Notes under the pieces: generated by a model | Databases searched by the model: none | Told to the model about the DNA's origin: nothing | The model's input: only the letters and a program-made list of their open reading frames with translations | Program-made: the position numbers and the translations under genes | Source of the DNA: Verrucomicrobiota bacterium JB023 | GTDB lineage: Bacteria > Verrucomicrobiota > Verrucomicrobiia > Verrucomicrobiales > Akkermansiaceae | Assembly (NCBI GenBank): GCA_030673895.1 | Contig: JAUTCR010000010.1 | Coordinates: 1-64,000, forward strand | DNA: 64,000 bases | Direction: 5' to 3' | Part shown: piece by piece, positions 9,828 through 19,704 of the stretch | Layout: every line of letters begins with the position of its first letter | Position numbering within the stretch: position 1 is the first letter of the stretch

Positions 9828-11294
9828 ATGCGGGCGATGCGGTTTCTCATCTTCTCTCTTCTCGCCGTGCTGACCGCTTCTGGCGGGCAGCGGCCTAGTA
9901 TCCTTTTCTGCATGGCGGATGATTGGGGTTGGCCGCATGCGGGGGCCTATGGAGAGGAGGGAGTCGCGACGCCAAGCTTTGATCGACTGGCTCGCGAGGG
10001 TGCGCTCTTACACCATGTTTACACGACCAGCCCGTCTTGCACTCCGAGTCGCAACGCGGTCTTTACCGGCAAGTATCATTGGCAGCTCGGTCCGGGCGCC
10101 AATCTTTGGTCCACACTTCCGACGGAGCACGAGAGCTTCGTCCATCTGCTGAGAGACGCGGGATACCGGATTGGTCGCAATCGGGCCAAATCATGGGGCC
10201 CGGGTCGCATCGATTCATGGGTCGAGTATCACGGCGGCCATCCGGCGGGACCAATTTTCAAGGGCTTGTCGGAGTTCCTGAATGATGGAGGTGACGCGCC
10301 GGAGCCGTTTTTCTTTTGGCTGGGGACGAGTGACCCTCATCGACCTTATCGCCTTGGTGCGGGGGAAGCGGCCGGGATCGAACTCGATCAGGTCCACCTC
10401 TTTAACCACTTCCCCGACCATGAGGTGGTGCGTCGAGACGTCGCCGACTACTACTTTGAGGTGCAGCGTTGGGATCGACTGGTGGGAAAGGCGATTTCAG
10501 AGCTTGAGGAGAGAGGTCTGCTAGAGAACACCATCATTGTGATGACGGGGGACCACGGGATGCCTTTCCCGCGAGGGAAGGGGAATCTCTATGATTCGGG
10601 CGTTCGGGTGCCCTTCGCGGTCCGGTGGGGGGAGGGAATTCCCGCAGGGAGGAGCATCGAGGATTTCGTCTCCTTTGTCGATCTGGCTCCGACCTTGTTG
10701 GAGGCCTCGGGGGTTGAGGTCCCCGGTGAGATGTCGGGGCGGAGTTTTCTGGCTCGCTTGCAGGAGGGGCAATCCGGGAGGCTGGATGCGGAGGGGCGTC
10801 CCCATGCCCTATTCGGTCGGGAGCGTCACACCCCGGGCCAGGAATACCCCGAGTCGGGCGGCTATCCTTCCCGTGGTTTGCGCACGCATGACTTTCTCTA
10901 CATCCGAAATTATCGCCCCGAGTTAGATCCCGCGGGCGCGGAGTCGCCCGGCAACCCGTCATTCCCGACGATGTGGTACTCCGATTGTGATGGTGGTCCG
11001 ACCAAGGATTATATTATCGAAAATCGAGACGTTGGACCGGACGGGCGGCTGGCTTTTGCTTTGTCCTTCGGCCCAAGGCCGGCGGAAGAGCTCTATGATC
11101 TTCGGGAAGATCCGGGGCAGGTCAGGAACTTGGTTGGGGAGTGGACTTATCAGCCTCGGTTGAGGGAGCTGCGGCGGCAGCTCGACGAGGCCTTGGCGGC
11201 GACAGGGGATCCGAGGGCAGAGGATCCCGACTACAGGGGCTTCGACGATTATCCCTATTTCGGGGGCGGGGGAGGACGCCGGGAGGTAAGGTGA
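9828..11294 (+). CDS. Sulfatase, secreted
   Basis: Signal peptide MRFLIFSLLAVLTASGGQ; CTPSR formylglycine motif; MADDWGWP metal site; start 9828 or 9837 preferred over 9762. Confidence 0.9.
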   Translation: MRAMRFLIFSLLAVLTASGGQRPSILFCMADDWGWPHAGAYGEEGVATPSFDRLAREGALLHHVYTTSPSCTPSRNAVFTGKYHWQLGPGANLWSTLPTEHESFVHLLRDAGYRIGRNRAKSWGPGRIDSWVEYHGGHPAGPIFKGLSEFLNDGGDAPEPFFFWLGTSDPHRPYRLGAGEAAGIELDQVHLFNHFPDHEVVRRDVADYYFEVQRWDRLVGKAISELEERGLLENTIIVMTGDHGMPFPRGKGNLYDSGVRVPFAVRWGEGIPAGRSIEDFVSFVDLAPTLLEASGVEVPGEMSGRSFLARLQEGQSGRLDAEGRPHALFGRERHTPGQEYPESGGYPSRGLRTHDFLYIRNYRPELDPAGAESPGNPSFPTMWYSDCDGGPTKDYIIENRDVGPDGRLAFALSFGPRPAEELYDLREDPGQVRNLVGEWTYQPRLRELRRQLDEALAATGDPRAEDPDYRGFDDYPYFGGGGGRREVR

Positions 11295-11335
11295 TCCGGC
11301 TTTTCAGGGTGAGTTTCTCCTGATAACCCAGCGGG

Positions 11336-12067
11336 GTGCAGGATGACCGATTTTTTCAAGAGCACAAGGTGGAGGATAACTTCGCTGCTCTCTTCGATGA
11401 CCTGCCGGGTTTTGTCTATTTCATCAAGGACAGTCAGCTGCGCTACGTCGCCTACAATCAGCGTCTTTGTGAGATCTTCAATGCGAGCCATCCTGATGAG
11501 TTGCTGGGGCAGACCGATGACCCGTTTTACCCCAAGCACCTGTTGGAATTCGTGCGCCAAGACGACTTGCGGGTATTGGAGAGCGGAGAATCGGTGATCA
11601 ATCGCATCGAGCTGGTTCCCCGGGGCAGTGGCTTCGTCGATTGGTCAACGACCACCAAGAAGCCGCTCAAGAATCAGCAGGGTGATATTTGTGGAATCAT
11701 CGGGGTAACCCGGCCTTTTGAGCAAGGAACGATGACAATGCGCAAGAACGAGGAGCTGGGGCCGGCCCTCCGGCTCCTTCATGAGGGCTATCGGGATAAT
11801 GTGTCCATTGAAAGTCTGGCGAAGGCCTGCCACTGCTCTTCGAGCACCTTTCTGCGGAAGTTCAAAGCGTGCTTCAACATGACGCCGAAGGAGTATCTGC
11901 GGCACTTGCGGATCCAAGAGGCCTGCCACCTCATCACCCGCACAACGAGGAGCTTTGCCGAGATCTCCTACCAATGCGGGTTCTCGGATCAGAGCCATTT
12001 TTCCCGGGAGTTCACCCGCATTATGAGGGAGCCTCCGTCCTCCTATCGAGCCCGGTTCCAAATCTGA
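11336..12067 (+). CDS. PAS domain - AraC-family transcriptional regulator
   Basis: PAS-like N-term (FDDLPGFVYFIKDSQLRYVAYN); two HTHs ending ISYQCGFSDQSHFSREFTRIMREPPSSYRA. Confidence 0.9.
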   Translation: MQDDRFFQEHKVEDNFAALFDDLPGFVYFIKDSQLRYVAYNQRLCEIFNASHPDELLGQTDDPFYPKHLLEFVRQDDLRVLESGESVINRIELVPRGSGFVDWSTTTKKPLKNQQGDICGIIGVTRPFEQGTMTMRKNEELGPALRLLHEGYRDNVSIESLAKACHCSSSTFLRKFKACFNMTPKEYLRHLRIQEACHLITRTTRSFAEISYQCGFSDQSHFSREFTRIMREPPSSYRARFQI

Positions 12068-12127
12068 TTTGACGGATTTATTCAAAAGTCTCCGTAAATT
12101 TTTCATGACATTGTATGGCCCGTCCTC

Positions 12128-12172
12128 TAAGAGAACGGCTCGCAGAAAAATCCACTTCGCGTCGTTCTCTTA
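12128..12172. promoter_or_regulatory. Perfect 10-bp inverted repeat reaching the likely start codon
   Basis: TAAGAGAACG (12128-12137) / CGTTCTCTTA (12163-12172), 25-nt spacer; the last base is the A of the ATG. Confidence 0.65.
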
Positions 12173-13032
12173 TGTTTACCAAACGCATCTCTACTGAAAC
12201 CATCCTCGCGCGGCTGCAAAAGAAGGTCGCCGACCGGGTGCCCATCATGATCTCATCGGCCGGTTCTGGCCTTGTCGCCAAGCTGCAGGAAGCTGCTGGC
12301 ACCGACTGCATCAATACCTTCTCCGGTGCGCGGCTACGCGCCAACGGGATGGGCACCATGTCCATGATGTGGCCTATCCTCGATTCCAACAAGCAAACGC
12401 TCGACTACACCCGTGAGGACATCATGCCCGCCCTCAACGGTGATGCCTTCGTCTGTGCCTGCCTGAACGCGAATGATCCGCTGAAGGACATGCGCATGGT
12501 CTTGCAGGATTGCATCAACATGGGAGTCAACTCCGTTTCTAATATCGGTCCGTCCATCTCCTACGTCGATCACGACTCTGAGATCTACAAGGTGATGACT
12601 TCCGCCGGGATCACGCTCGACAATGAGATTGAAATGCTCCGCATCGCCAAGGAGGAAATGAACATGGTCTCTGTCGGTCTCGCCTTCACGGAAGAGGATT
12701 CCTACCGCATTGTGGGAGAGGCGAAGCCGCACATCTTCTGCTACCACGCGGGGACGACCAAGGGCGGGCTCAAGGGTTACGACTCGGGCAAGACTATCGA
12801 GGAGACCGCAGAGGAGACCGAGCGCGTTTACCAAAAGTGCCGCGAGCTGCATCCCGACGTCATTCTCGTCGCTCACGGAGCGGCGATGGAGAATCCACCT
12901 GACGCGCAGTACATGCTCGACCACACCAGTGGTCACGGCTTCTGGACAGGATCGTCGACCGAGCGTCTGCCTATCGAGCGCGCCGTTTCCGCCGCCGCGC
13001 AGGAATTTGCGGGCCTTCGCTTCAGCAAATAA
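12172..13032 (+). CDS. Phosphoenolpyruvate hydrolase family protein (TIM barrel)
   Basis: LQKKVADRVPIMISSAGSGLVAKLQEAAGTDCINTFSGARLRANGMGTMSMM; ATG 12172 chosen over ORF-track 12115. Confidence 0.82.
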   Translation: MFTKRISTETILARLQKKVADRVPIMISSAGSGLVAKLQEAAGTDCINTFSGARLRANGMGTMSMMWPILDSNKQTLDYTREDIMPALNGDAFVCACLNANDPLKDMRMVLQDCINMGVNSVSNIGPSISYVDHDSEIYKVMTSAGITLDNEIEMLRIAKEEMNMVSVGLAFTEEDSYRIVGEAKPHIFCYHAGTTKGGLKGYDSGKTIEETAEETERVYQKCRELHPDVILVAHGAAMENPPDAQYMLDHTSGHGFWTGSSTERLPIERAVSAAAQEFAGLRFSK

Positions 13033-13053
13033 GAATCCCAATCCACAAAACCC

Positions 13054-14271
13054 ATGAAAACGATTGCGATTATCGCCACTCTCGACACCAAGGCCGATGA
13101 GGCCGACTTCATGCGCCAGGAAATCGAAACCCTTGGCGGGAAGGCGCTCATCGTGGATATCGGTGTCGTGGGTCAGCCGGGCATTGAGGCCGATGTCACC
13201 CGGGAGCAGGTCGTCGAGGCGGGCGGTTCCACGCTGGCTGATCTCCTCGAGCACCCGACCCGGGAAAAGTGCAACCCCTTCGTCGTCACAGGCGCGACCA
13301 AGCTGCTCGTTGAACTCCAGAAAGAGGGTAAGATCGACGGAGCGGTCTCCTTGGGAGGCACTCAAGGAACTTCCACTTGCGGCCCCATCCTGCAGGCTCT
13401 GCCTTACGGCTTTCCGAAGGTGATGCTCTCCACTGCTGCAGCTGGAGACACCTCGCCCTTCGTTGGTATCAAGGACATCACCATGATGTTCGCGGTGTCC
13501 GATATTCTTGGCTTGAATGTCTTCTCGCGCAAAATTCTCGCCAATGCGGCGGCTGCGGCTTGGGGAATGGCTCAATCACAGCAGTGCATCACCCAGTCCA
13601 CCGCCAAGGGCGTGATTGGAATGTCCAATCTCGGTGTCCTTACCAAGGGCGCCATGCATGCCATCGAGCTTTTTGAGAAAGCGGGCTACGAGGTCATTAC
13701 CTTCCACGCTATCGGAGCGGGAGGAGATGCCATGGAGCAGATGATGCGGGAAGGCATTATCACGGCGGTCTTCGACTACGCAATGGGTGAGATTGCGGAC
13801 GGCACCTTCGGCGTCTTGCGCGCGGGCGGTCCCGACCGACTCACCACCGCTGGCAAGCTGGGCCTGCCTCAGGTCATTGTTCCGGGAGGCTCGGAGCACT
13901 TGGGCATCCTCGTGAAGGAACCAAACAAGATCCCCGAGGGGTGGGAGGACCACCTCATCACCTGGCACTCGCCCGTGATCTTCGTCCCCCGTCTCAATGC
14001 GGAGGAGCAGGACAAGGTGGCCAAGAACATTGGCGACAAGCTCGCCCATTCGACCAAGGACACCGTCTTCCTCATGCCGCTCAAGGGCGTCAGCAGCTAC
14101 TCCGCCGAGGGTGGGGAACTCTACAAGCCCGAGCTGGATGGAGCTTACTGGGATTCGCTCCAAAAGCACCTCCCGGATAGCATTCAAAAGGAGGCTCTCG
14201 ACCTGACTGCGGAAGACCCCGCCTTCGTCGAGCATGCCGTCCAGACCCTAATCAATCTTATCGAAAAATAA
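13054..14271 (+). CDS. Tm-1-like ATP-binding domain protein (UPF0261)
   Basis: IAIIATLDTKADEADFMRQEI..GVSLGGTQGT-type block..STAAAGDTSPFVGIKDITMMFAVSDILGLN. Confidence 0.88.
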   Translation: MKTIAIIATLDTKADEADFMRQEIETLGGKALIVDIGVVGQPGIEADVTREQVVEAGGSTLADLLEHPTREKCNPFVVTGATKLLVELQKEGKIDGAVSLGGTQGTSTCGPILQALPYGFPKVMLSTAAAGDTSPFVGIKDITMMFAVSDILGLNVFSRKILANAAAAAWGMAQSQQCITQSTAKGVIGMSNLGVLTKGAMHAIELFEKAGYEVITFHAIGAGGDAMEQMMREGIITAVFDYAMGEIADGTFGVLRAGGPDRLTTAGKLGLPQVIVPGGSEHLGILVKEPNKIPEGWEDHLITWHSPVIFVPRLNAEEQDKVAKNIGDKLAHSTKDTVFLMPLKGVSSYSAEGGELYKPELDGAYWDSLQKHLPDSIQKEALDLTAEDPAFVEHAVQTLINLIEK

Positions 14272-14310
14272 CGACAAACCTCTAAACAAAACACCCAACC
14301 CAAGACTACT

Positions 14311-15189
14311 ATGGCAGACCTTGATGACATCAGAGACGGAGACAACTTCGGTCTCAACACACCCGCAAGCACCTCTGGCTTTTACCTCAAAGGCATGGAC
14401 GGCTCCGATTGGGGCCTGAAGAACCGCATGGCGCGGATTTTCAATCCCGAGTCCGGCCGCACCGTGATGCTTGCCTTCGACCACGGCTTCCTCATGGGGC
14501 CGACTTCCGGCCTCGAGCGTATCGACCTCGGCATCCGCTCCTTGGTGGATTATGCGGACTGCCTCATGGGCACCCGCGGCATGATCCGCAGCTGCATCCC
14601 CGCAGGCTGCACCAAGCCCGTCTGTCTGCGGACGGATACCGGAACGACCATCCTCACCGAGATGAACCACAACACCCTCATCTCCGAGGAAGAAGCGATC
14701 TCCATGAATGCTTCTGCAATGGCAGCCATGCTGGCAATCGGCGATGCCGCTACCGAAGCCTCGACCATTGCCAACTTCAGCAACCTCGTTGATATCGGCA
14801 ACACCTACTCCATCCCAGTGATGGGGGTGACCGCAGTTGGTAAGGACATGGCTCGTGATGCCCGCTACTTCGGCCTCGCTTCCCGCGTGTGCGCTGAGAA
14901 TGGTGCTTCCATCGTGAAGACTTACTACACCGAAGGATTCGAGAAGGTGGTGGCCGCTTGCCCCGTCCCTGTCGTGATCGCCGGTGGCAAGAAGTTGCCT
15001 GAGCTTGAGGCTCTTGAGCTTTGCTACAAGGCCATCCAGTGCGGTGCTTCCGGTGTGGATATGGGACGTAACGTCTTCCAGTCCGACGCTCCTACGGCCA
15101 TGATCCAGGCGGTCAGCGCGGTCGTCCACAAGGACATGAAGCCTCAGGAAGCATTCGACCTCTTCGAGACTCTCAAGAACGAGGGCTAA
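14311..15189 (+). CDS. LsrF/DeoC-FbaB-type class I aldolase
   Basis: GRTVMLAFDHGFLMGPTSGLERID; VVIAGGKKLPELEALELCYKAIQCGASGVDMGRNVFQ. Confidence 0.85.
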   Translation: MADLDDIRDGDNFGLNTPASTSGFYLKGMDGSDWGLKNRMARIFNPESGRTVMLAFDHGFLMGPTSGLERIDLGIRSLVDYADCLMGTRGMIRSCIPAGCTKPVCLRTDTGTTILTEMNHNTLISEEEAISMNASAMAAMLAIGDAATEASTIANFSNLVDIGNTYSIPVMGVTAVGKDMARDARYFGLASRVCAENGASIVKTYYTEGFEKVVAACPVPVVIAGGKKLPELEALELCYKAIQCGASGVDMGRNVFQSDAPTAMIQAVSAVVHKDMKPQEAFDLFETLKNEG

Positions 15190-15202
15190 TCCTCCTTTTC
15201 CC

Positions 15203-15240
15203 TTGGACCGCGGGCCCGGGCTCGCGGTCCAATTTTTTTT
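15203..15240 (+). terminator. Strong Rho-independent terminator
   Basis: TTGGACCGCG / CGCGGTCCAA perfect 10-bp stem followed by TTTTTTTT. Confidence 0.9.
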
Positions 15241-15310
15241 CCGGCCATCGGCCCAAGGGAGGGGAGCGTCTCTCCGCCCGCAATAAGAACCCAACGATTT
15301 CAATCAAGCC

Positions 15311-16084
15311 ATGAGCGATCCTCTCAAACCACACGCAGGCAAAGTCGCCATCATCACCGGAGCCGCTGGCGGCATCGGTCGTGCGACAGCCGAACGTCTC
15401 CACGCCGATGGTGCCATCGTCGTCGGCCTCGATATCAATCCTGCCATTACCGACAATCTCAACAAGCCCGGCCTCAGCGGCGCGGTGTGCGACATTACGG
15501 ATGATGAAGCCCTCAAAGGTGCCATCGACAAGGTCGTTGCCGAGCACGGCAGCCTCGACATCATCGTGGCCAATGCCGGGATCTTCAAATCCGGCGAATA
15601 CATCGAGACTCTCGGTGAAAGCTGGGACCTGCACCTCAAGATCAACCTCACCGCGACGCAACGCTTCCTGCGCTTCTCGATCCCGCACCTGAAGGAGAGT
15701 CAGCTGCAGCCGGCCATCATCATCATCGGCTCACGTAACTTCTCAGCCCCTGGACCAGGTGCCGCCGCTTACTCGGTGACCAAGGCCGGTGTGACTCAAC
15801 TGGCTCGTGTGGCCGCACTTGAGCTCGCTCCCGCAGGCATCCGGGTGAACGTTCTTCACCCTGACGCGGTCTTCGATACCGAGATTTGGACTGAAGAAGC
15901 CCTGCAGAAATCAGCGGCTCGCTACGGCATGACCGTCGAGGAATACAAGACGAAGAACCTGCTGCGTACCGAGATCAAATCCACCGACGTGGCGGCGATG
16001 ATTTCGACCGTTGCCGGCCCCGTCTTTGGTGCCACGACCGGCGCGCAGATCCCGATCGACGGCGGTAACGACCGCGTGATTTAA
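15311..16084 (+). CDS. SDR family oxidoreductase
   Basis: IITGAAGGIGRATAERL Rossmann motif; AYSVTKAGV active site; TTGAQIPIDGGNDRVI C-terminus. Confidence 0.9.
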   Translation: MSDPLKPHAGKVAIITGAAGGIGRATAERLHADGAIVVGLDINPAITDNLNKPGLSGAVCDITDDEALKGAIDKVVAEHGSLDIIVANAGIFKSGEYIETLGESWDLHLKINLTATQRFLRFSIPHLKESQLQPAIIIIGSRNFSAPGPGAAAYSVTKAGVTQLARVAALELAPAGIRVNVLHPDAVFDTEIWTEEALQKSAARYGMTVEEYKTKNLLRTEIKSTDVAAMISTVAGPVFGATTGAQIPIDGGNDRVI

Positions 16085-16113
16085 GCTAGCCTCGGACGCT
16101 TTCGCCTTGTCCG

Positions 16114-17316
16114 GTGCGGAGGATTGAGAATTCTTCGACCGTGCGTTTGGCTGCGATTGTTTTCGTTCTGACAATGCTGGTCCCCTTTGCCTCCGGGCAT
16201 CAGGTGGACCAGCATTTCCTTAAGCTCTTCCTTCAAGACGGCCACCTCACGGGGCGTCTTGAGATGGATGCGGGCTATTGCTTGCCCGATCTCCGGTCGG
16301 CCGATGACGAGACCTTGCCGACCAATGATTGGCTGGCGGCTAAGACGGATGCCGAGCGAGACCGTATCCTCATCGAGGGGAAAAAATACCTCTCGTCTAT
16401 TCTTCTGTTCCAACTGGGTGGCGAACAGCGGGTTCCCGATATTGGCTTCGGCAAATGGGGGACTGACTGGCCGGTCTATTTCGACCAACGCGGCGACACC
16501 TTCGCGCGGATGGTGTGGGACGTTCGCTTGGATTATGGTCTCGCGTCCGGGCATTTGGAACTGGTTTGGAACGAGGATGAAGACGGGCCTTCTCTGGCCT
16601 TGGCCATCGAATCAAATGGCAAGGACCTTCCCCTCTCGACGGTTGATCAGGGCGAAGAGAGATCGCTCGCCTATGTGACCCCGGGGCGGAAGGCAGAGCC
16701 AAATCGCGCTGTCTTCTCAAGCTGGTGGGCGTGGCTGGTGGCGGGCTTCGAGCATGTTCTTCCTCTCGGGCTGGATCACATCTTGTTTATCCTCGGCCTC
16801 TACTTTCTTTCTGCCAAGTGGAAGCCCTTGCTTGCGCAATCTCTCGTCTTCACCGTGGCGCATACCATCACCCTGGGACTGACCGTGGCGGGGATCATTC
16901 CCTTCGATGGCGAAATCGTAGAGCCCCTGATCGCGCTGAGCATTGCTTACGTCGCCATCGAGAATCTTTTCTTCGAGGAGGTGAAGCCCTGGCGTCTTTC
17001 GCTCATTTTCGGTCTGGGTCTTCTTCATGGAATGGGATTTGGCTCCGTGATGAGTGAGCTTCCAGTCGATCGCTCATCGCTCCTCATTCCCGTCCTCAAC
17101 TTTAATCTCGGGGTCGAGATCGCCCAAGTGGCTGTGCTGGCCATGGCCTTTGCGGCAACCTGTTGGTTCCATCACAAGCCCTCTTGGAAGGTTATCCGAG
17201 TCGTCGCTTCCGTCCTCATTGCCTTGGTGGGCCTCTATTGGACAGTCGAGCGAGTCGCAAATGCGATGAAGCCGGACGAGACCACCGAAGTCCAAACTCA
17301 ACTCACCTTGAGCTGA
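16114..17316 (+). CDS. HupE/UreJ family membrane protein
   Basis: GFEHVLPLGLDHILFILGLYFLSAKWKPLLAQSLVFTVAHTITLGL; GTG start. Confidence 0.85.
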   Translation: MRRIENSSTVRLAAIVFVLTMLVPFASGHQVDQHFLKLFLQDGHLTGRLEMDAGYCLPDLRSADDETLPTNDWLAAKTDAERDRILIEGKKYLSSILLFQLGGEQRVPDIGFGKWGTDWPVYFDQRGDTFARMVWDVRLDYGLASGHLELVWNEDEDGPSLALAIESNGKDLPLSTVDQGEERSLAYVTPGRKAEPNRAVFSSWWAWLVAGFEHVLPLGLDHILFILGLYFLSAKWKPLLAQSLVFTVAHTITLGLTVAGIIPFDGEIVEPLIALSIAYVAIENLFFEEVKPWRLSLIFGLGLLHGMGFGSVMSELPVDRSSLLIPVLNFNLGVEIAQVAVLAMAFAATCWFHHKPSWKVIRVVASVLIALVGLYWTVERVANAMKPDETTEVQTQLTLS

Positions 17317-17421
17317 CCTGATGACGAGGGGCCTGAGGTCTTGAATGGAAAGGACGGGAAACAGAGCGGTTGGGTAAAAAAGACATTGCCCGTGGCAGGG
17401 ACGGAGCCCTAAGGAAGGGGA

Positions 17422-18501
17422 ATGAACATCAAGCTGGATTTCTCCGAAGCAGCCATCGAGGGGCTGGTTCTCGCGAAGGTGGGCAATCCCTCCCGGGAAG
17501 AAGCCTTGCAGACCTCCAAGCAGGTCTTTGAGGTCGAGGAGGCGGACCAAGAGACACTCTGCAATATCTTCCTCCGTCCCTTCAAGAGCTTCAATTTGGT
17601 GGGTCAGAAGTTTCATCATCACAGCTCGCTCGATCAGCACGAGGTCAACTCCTGCGCTGCTGCCATCTTCGATGATCCCGCGAAACTCCTGGAGAAAGGC
17701 TGTGCTCTGGCGACTCGCCTGCACACCAAATCCACGCATCCCAACATCAAGTCAGGCGACCTCTGCATCTCCCGGATCACCGGTGTCAAAGCAGGCGAGG
17801 AAACGGTCGACGCCATCTGCATTCTTAAGTCGGAAAGCATGACTCCATTCCTGAGCATCACCGCACGGGAGGGAGACCTCCAGCTGAATACCGAGCAGGG
17901 AATCAATCCGGAGAAAATCGACAAGGGTTGTCTCATCGTTAATCAATTCGGGCGCAAAGGGTTCTACGTGTTGACTTTCGACCGGGGCAGCTCAGAGAGC
18001 CGTTTCTGGGTGCGGGACTTTCTCGGCGTGATCGCGATCCCTGACAATTCCCTGCTCTCAAAAAAGGTCGCCGAGATGGCGGTGACAGCCGTTGCCGAGA
18101 CCAAAGCGCCTCACGATGACGCCGATGAAGGCCCCCCTTGGGAGGTGAATGAGGCAGCCAAGGAGGCGCTCTCCTACTTCGACAATAAGAAACAATTCAG
18201 CCTCGCGGAGTTCGAGGAGCAGGCTCTGCGCACACCAGAAGCCAAGGCGGCTTTCAAAGAGAAATGCAAACAGCTCGAGGAAGAGAGCGGGGTGGCTCTC
18301 AAAGAGGACTTCGATATTTCTCCCAAAGATGTTTCGAAGGCGAAAAAATTGATGAAATCAATCATGCGCCTCGATTCCGGGGTCGAGATTCGTCTCAAGC
18401 CCAAGGTGGTCAACAACCCCGAGAAGGTTCTCGAGAAGGGCTACGACGAGGAGAAAAAGATGAACTATATCAAGGTCTTCTTTAATCGCGAAAGTGACTG
18501 A
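17422..18501 (+). CDS. Nucleoid-associated protein (NdpA/YejK family)
   Basis: Overall size and arrangement; VDAICILKSES..EGINPEKIDKGCLIVN. Confidence 0.75.
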   Translation: MNIKLDFSEAAIEGLVLAKVGNPSREEALQTSKQVFEVEEADQETLCNIFLRPFKSFNLVGQKFHHHSSLDQHEVNSCAAAIFDDPAKLLEKGCALATRLHTKSTHPNIKSGDLCISRITGVKAGEETVDAICILKSESMTPFLSITAREGDLQLNTEQGINPEKIDKGCLIVNQFGRKGFYVLTFDRGSSESRFWVRDFLGVIAIPDNSLLSKKVAEMAVTAVAETKAPHDDADEGPPWEVNEAAKEALSYFDNKKQFSLAEFEEQALRTPEAKAAFKEKCKQLEEESGVALKEDFDISPKDVSKAKKLMKSIMRLDSGVEIRLKPKVVNNPEKVLEKGYDEEKKMNYIKVFFNRESD

Positions 18502-18592
18502 AGACCGCTTCTTGTGGATCCAGAAAAAATGAAGCCTCTGGCTTTCGGTTGGTAGTGGTGGAGCAAGTCGTTCCTTCCCTTCTTCCGATGTC

Positions 18593-19129
18593 ATGTTAGA
18601 GCAAGCCGTCTTCTTCGTCCTCGCTGCCCTCCTTGCGACGCTATTGGTTTCGGGGATGGGGCGATGGCATCGCTATCAACTGGAGAAGACGTGGACACGT
18701 TGGTTGGCCAAAAGGAGGCTGGTCGATGGCCAGAGGGCTTGCTCCAAGGAGGCCACCGCGCCTGAGATCGTCTTCGTCGAAGACGGGTTCCAGATTCGCT
18801 TTGGCATCAAGGCCGAGCAGCCGGCCTATCATTGCCTGTGGAGCGAGGTTTTGGAAGCAATTGCTTACAAGCAGGATCTGATGACAATGGACTGTGTTTG
18901 CATCCAGTTTCGGAGCAGAGAGGGGACGATGATCACGGTCGATGAGGAGATGAAGGGATGGGGCAAGCTGATCGATAGTCTCCCTGACTTCCTGCCTGGT
19001 GCGCTCCCGATTGAAAAGTGGTATCGCAGCCTGACCGCGGAGGCTTTTGAGTTGGCTCCCACGATTCTTTATCGGCGCGCTGTAAATGCTGGCGATTCTT
19101 CGGGTGAGATTAGCTCATCTAATATTTGA
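18593..19129 (+). CDS. Hypothetical protein with N-terminal TM segment
   Basis: Hydrophobic N-term AVFFVLAALLATLLVSGM. Confidence 0.6.
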   Translation: MLEQAVFFVLAALLATLLVSGMGRWHRYQLEKTWTRWLAKRRLVDGQRACSKEATAPEIVFVEDGFQIRFGIKAEQPAYHCLWSEVLEAIAYKQDLMTMDCVCIQFRSREGTMITVDEEMKGWGKLIDSLPDFLPGALPIEKWYRSLTAEAFELAPTILYRRAVNAGDSSGEISSSNI

Positions 19130-19165
19130 AATTCGAATTGAGGTATCTATTGGTTCACTATCGAA

Positions 19166-19609
19166 ATGAAAGAGACCCCCACTGTAACTATTTCCCTCAC
19201 CTGTCGGAACTCGGCCGCAGCTCTTGATTTCTACCGCGAAGGCTTCGGCGCTGATGAACTTTATCGGCTTGAGACGCCCGAGGGACAGATGGCCCACGCC
19301 GAGATTCTGCTTGGGAATACGAGAATTATGATGTCGGATGCCCACCCGTCATCTCATGCTTTTCCGCAGGAGGAGGGGCTGTTGTCGTCGTGCTCATTTT
19401 CGATCGAGGTCGACAATTGCGACGAAGCTTGCCGACGGGCCGAGGCTGCCGGAGCCAAGGTTCTGGTGGAGCCTGCCGATCAATTCTATGGCATGCGGGA
19501 GGCTATCGTGGCTGACCCGGAGGGGTATCGATGGCACCTCGCCCAGAAGATTGAGGATCTGTCGGATGAGGAGCTGGACCGACGAGCGCGAGAAAAGGTG
19601 CAGAACTGA
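19166..19609 (+). CDS. VOC family protein (PhnB/glyoxalase-like)
   Basis: SLTCRNSAAALDFYREGFGADELYRLETPEGQMAHAEILLGN. Confidence 0.9.
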   Translation: MKETPTVTISLTCRNSAAALDFYREGFGADELYRLETPEGQMAHAEILLGNTRIMMSDAHPSSHAFPQEEGLLSSCSFSIEVDNCDEACRRAEAAGAKVLVEPADQFYGMREAIVADPEGYRWHLAQKIEDLSDEELDRRAREKVQN

Positions 19610-19704
19610 TCCTGATAATTTGTTTTGCCATCTGCCGCATCCTGCGGAAGGGGATTACTCGACGGGCAATCGGTCGTTCGAAGACCCGCCGAGGCAACTG
19701 GAAG

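Noticed and set aside
12334-13575. 413-aa minus-strand ORF
   Set aside because: Overlaps the PEP-hydrolase and Tm-1-like genes on the other strand; shadow ORF.
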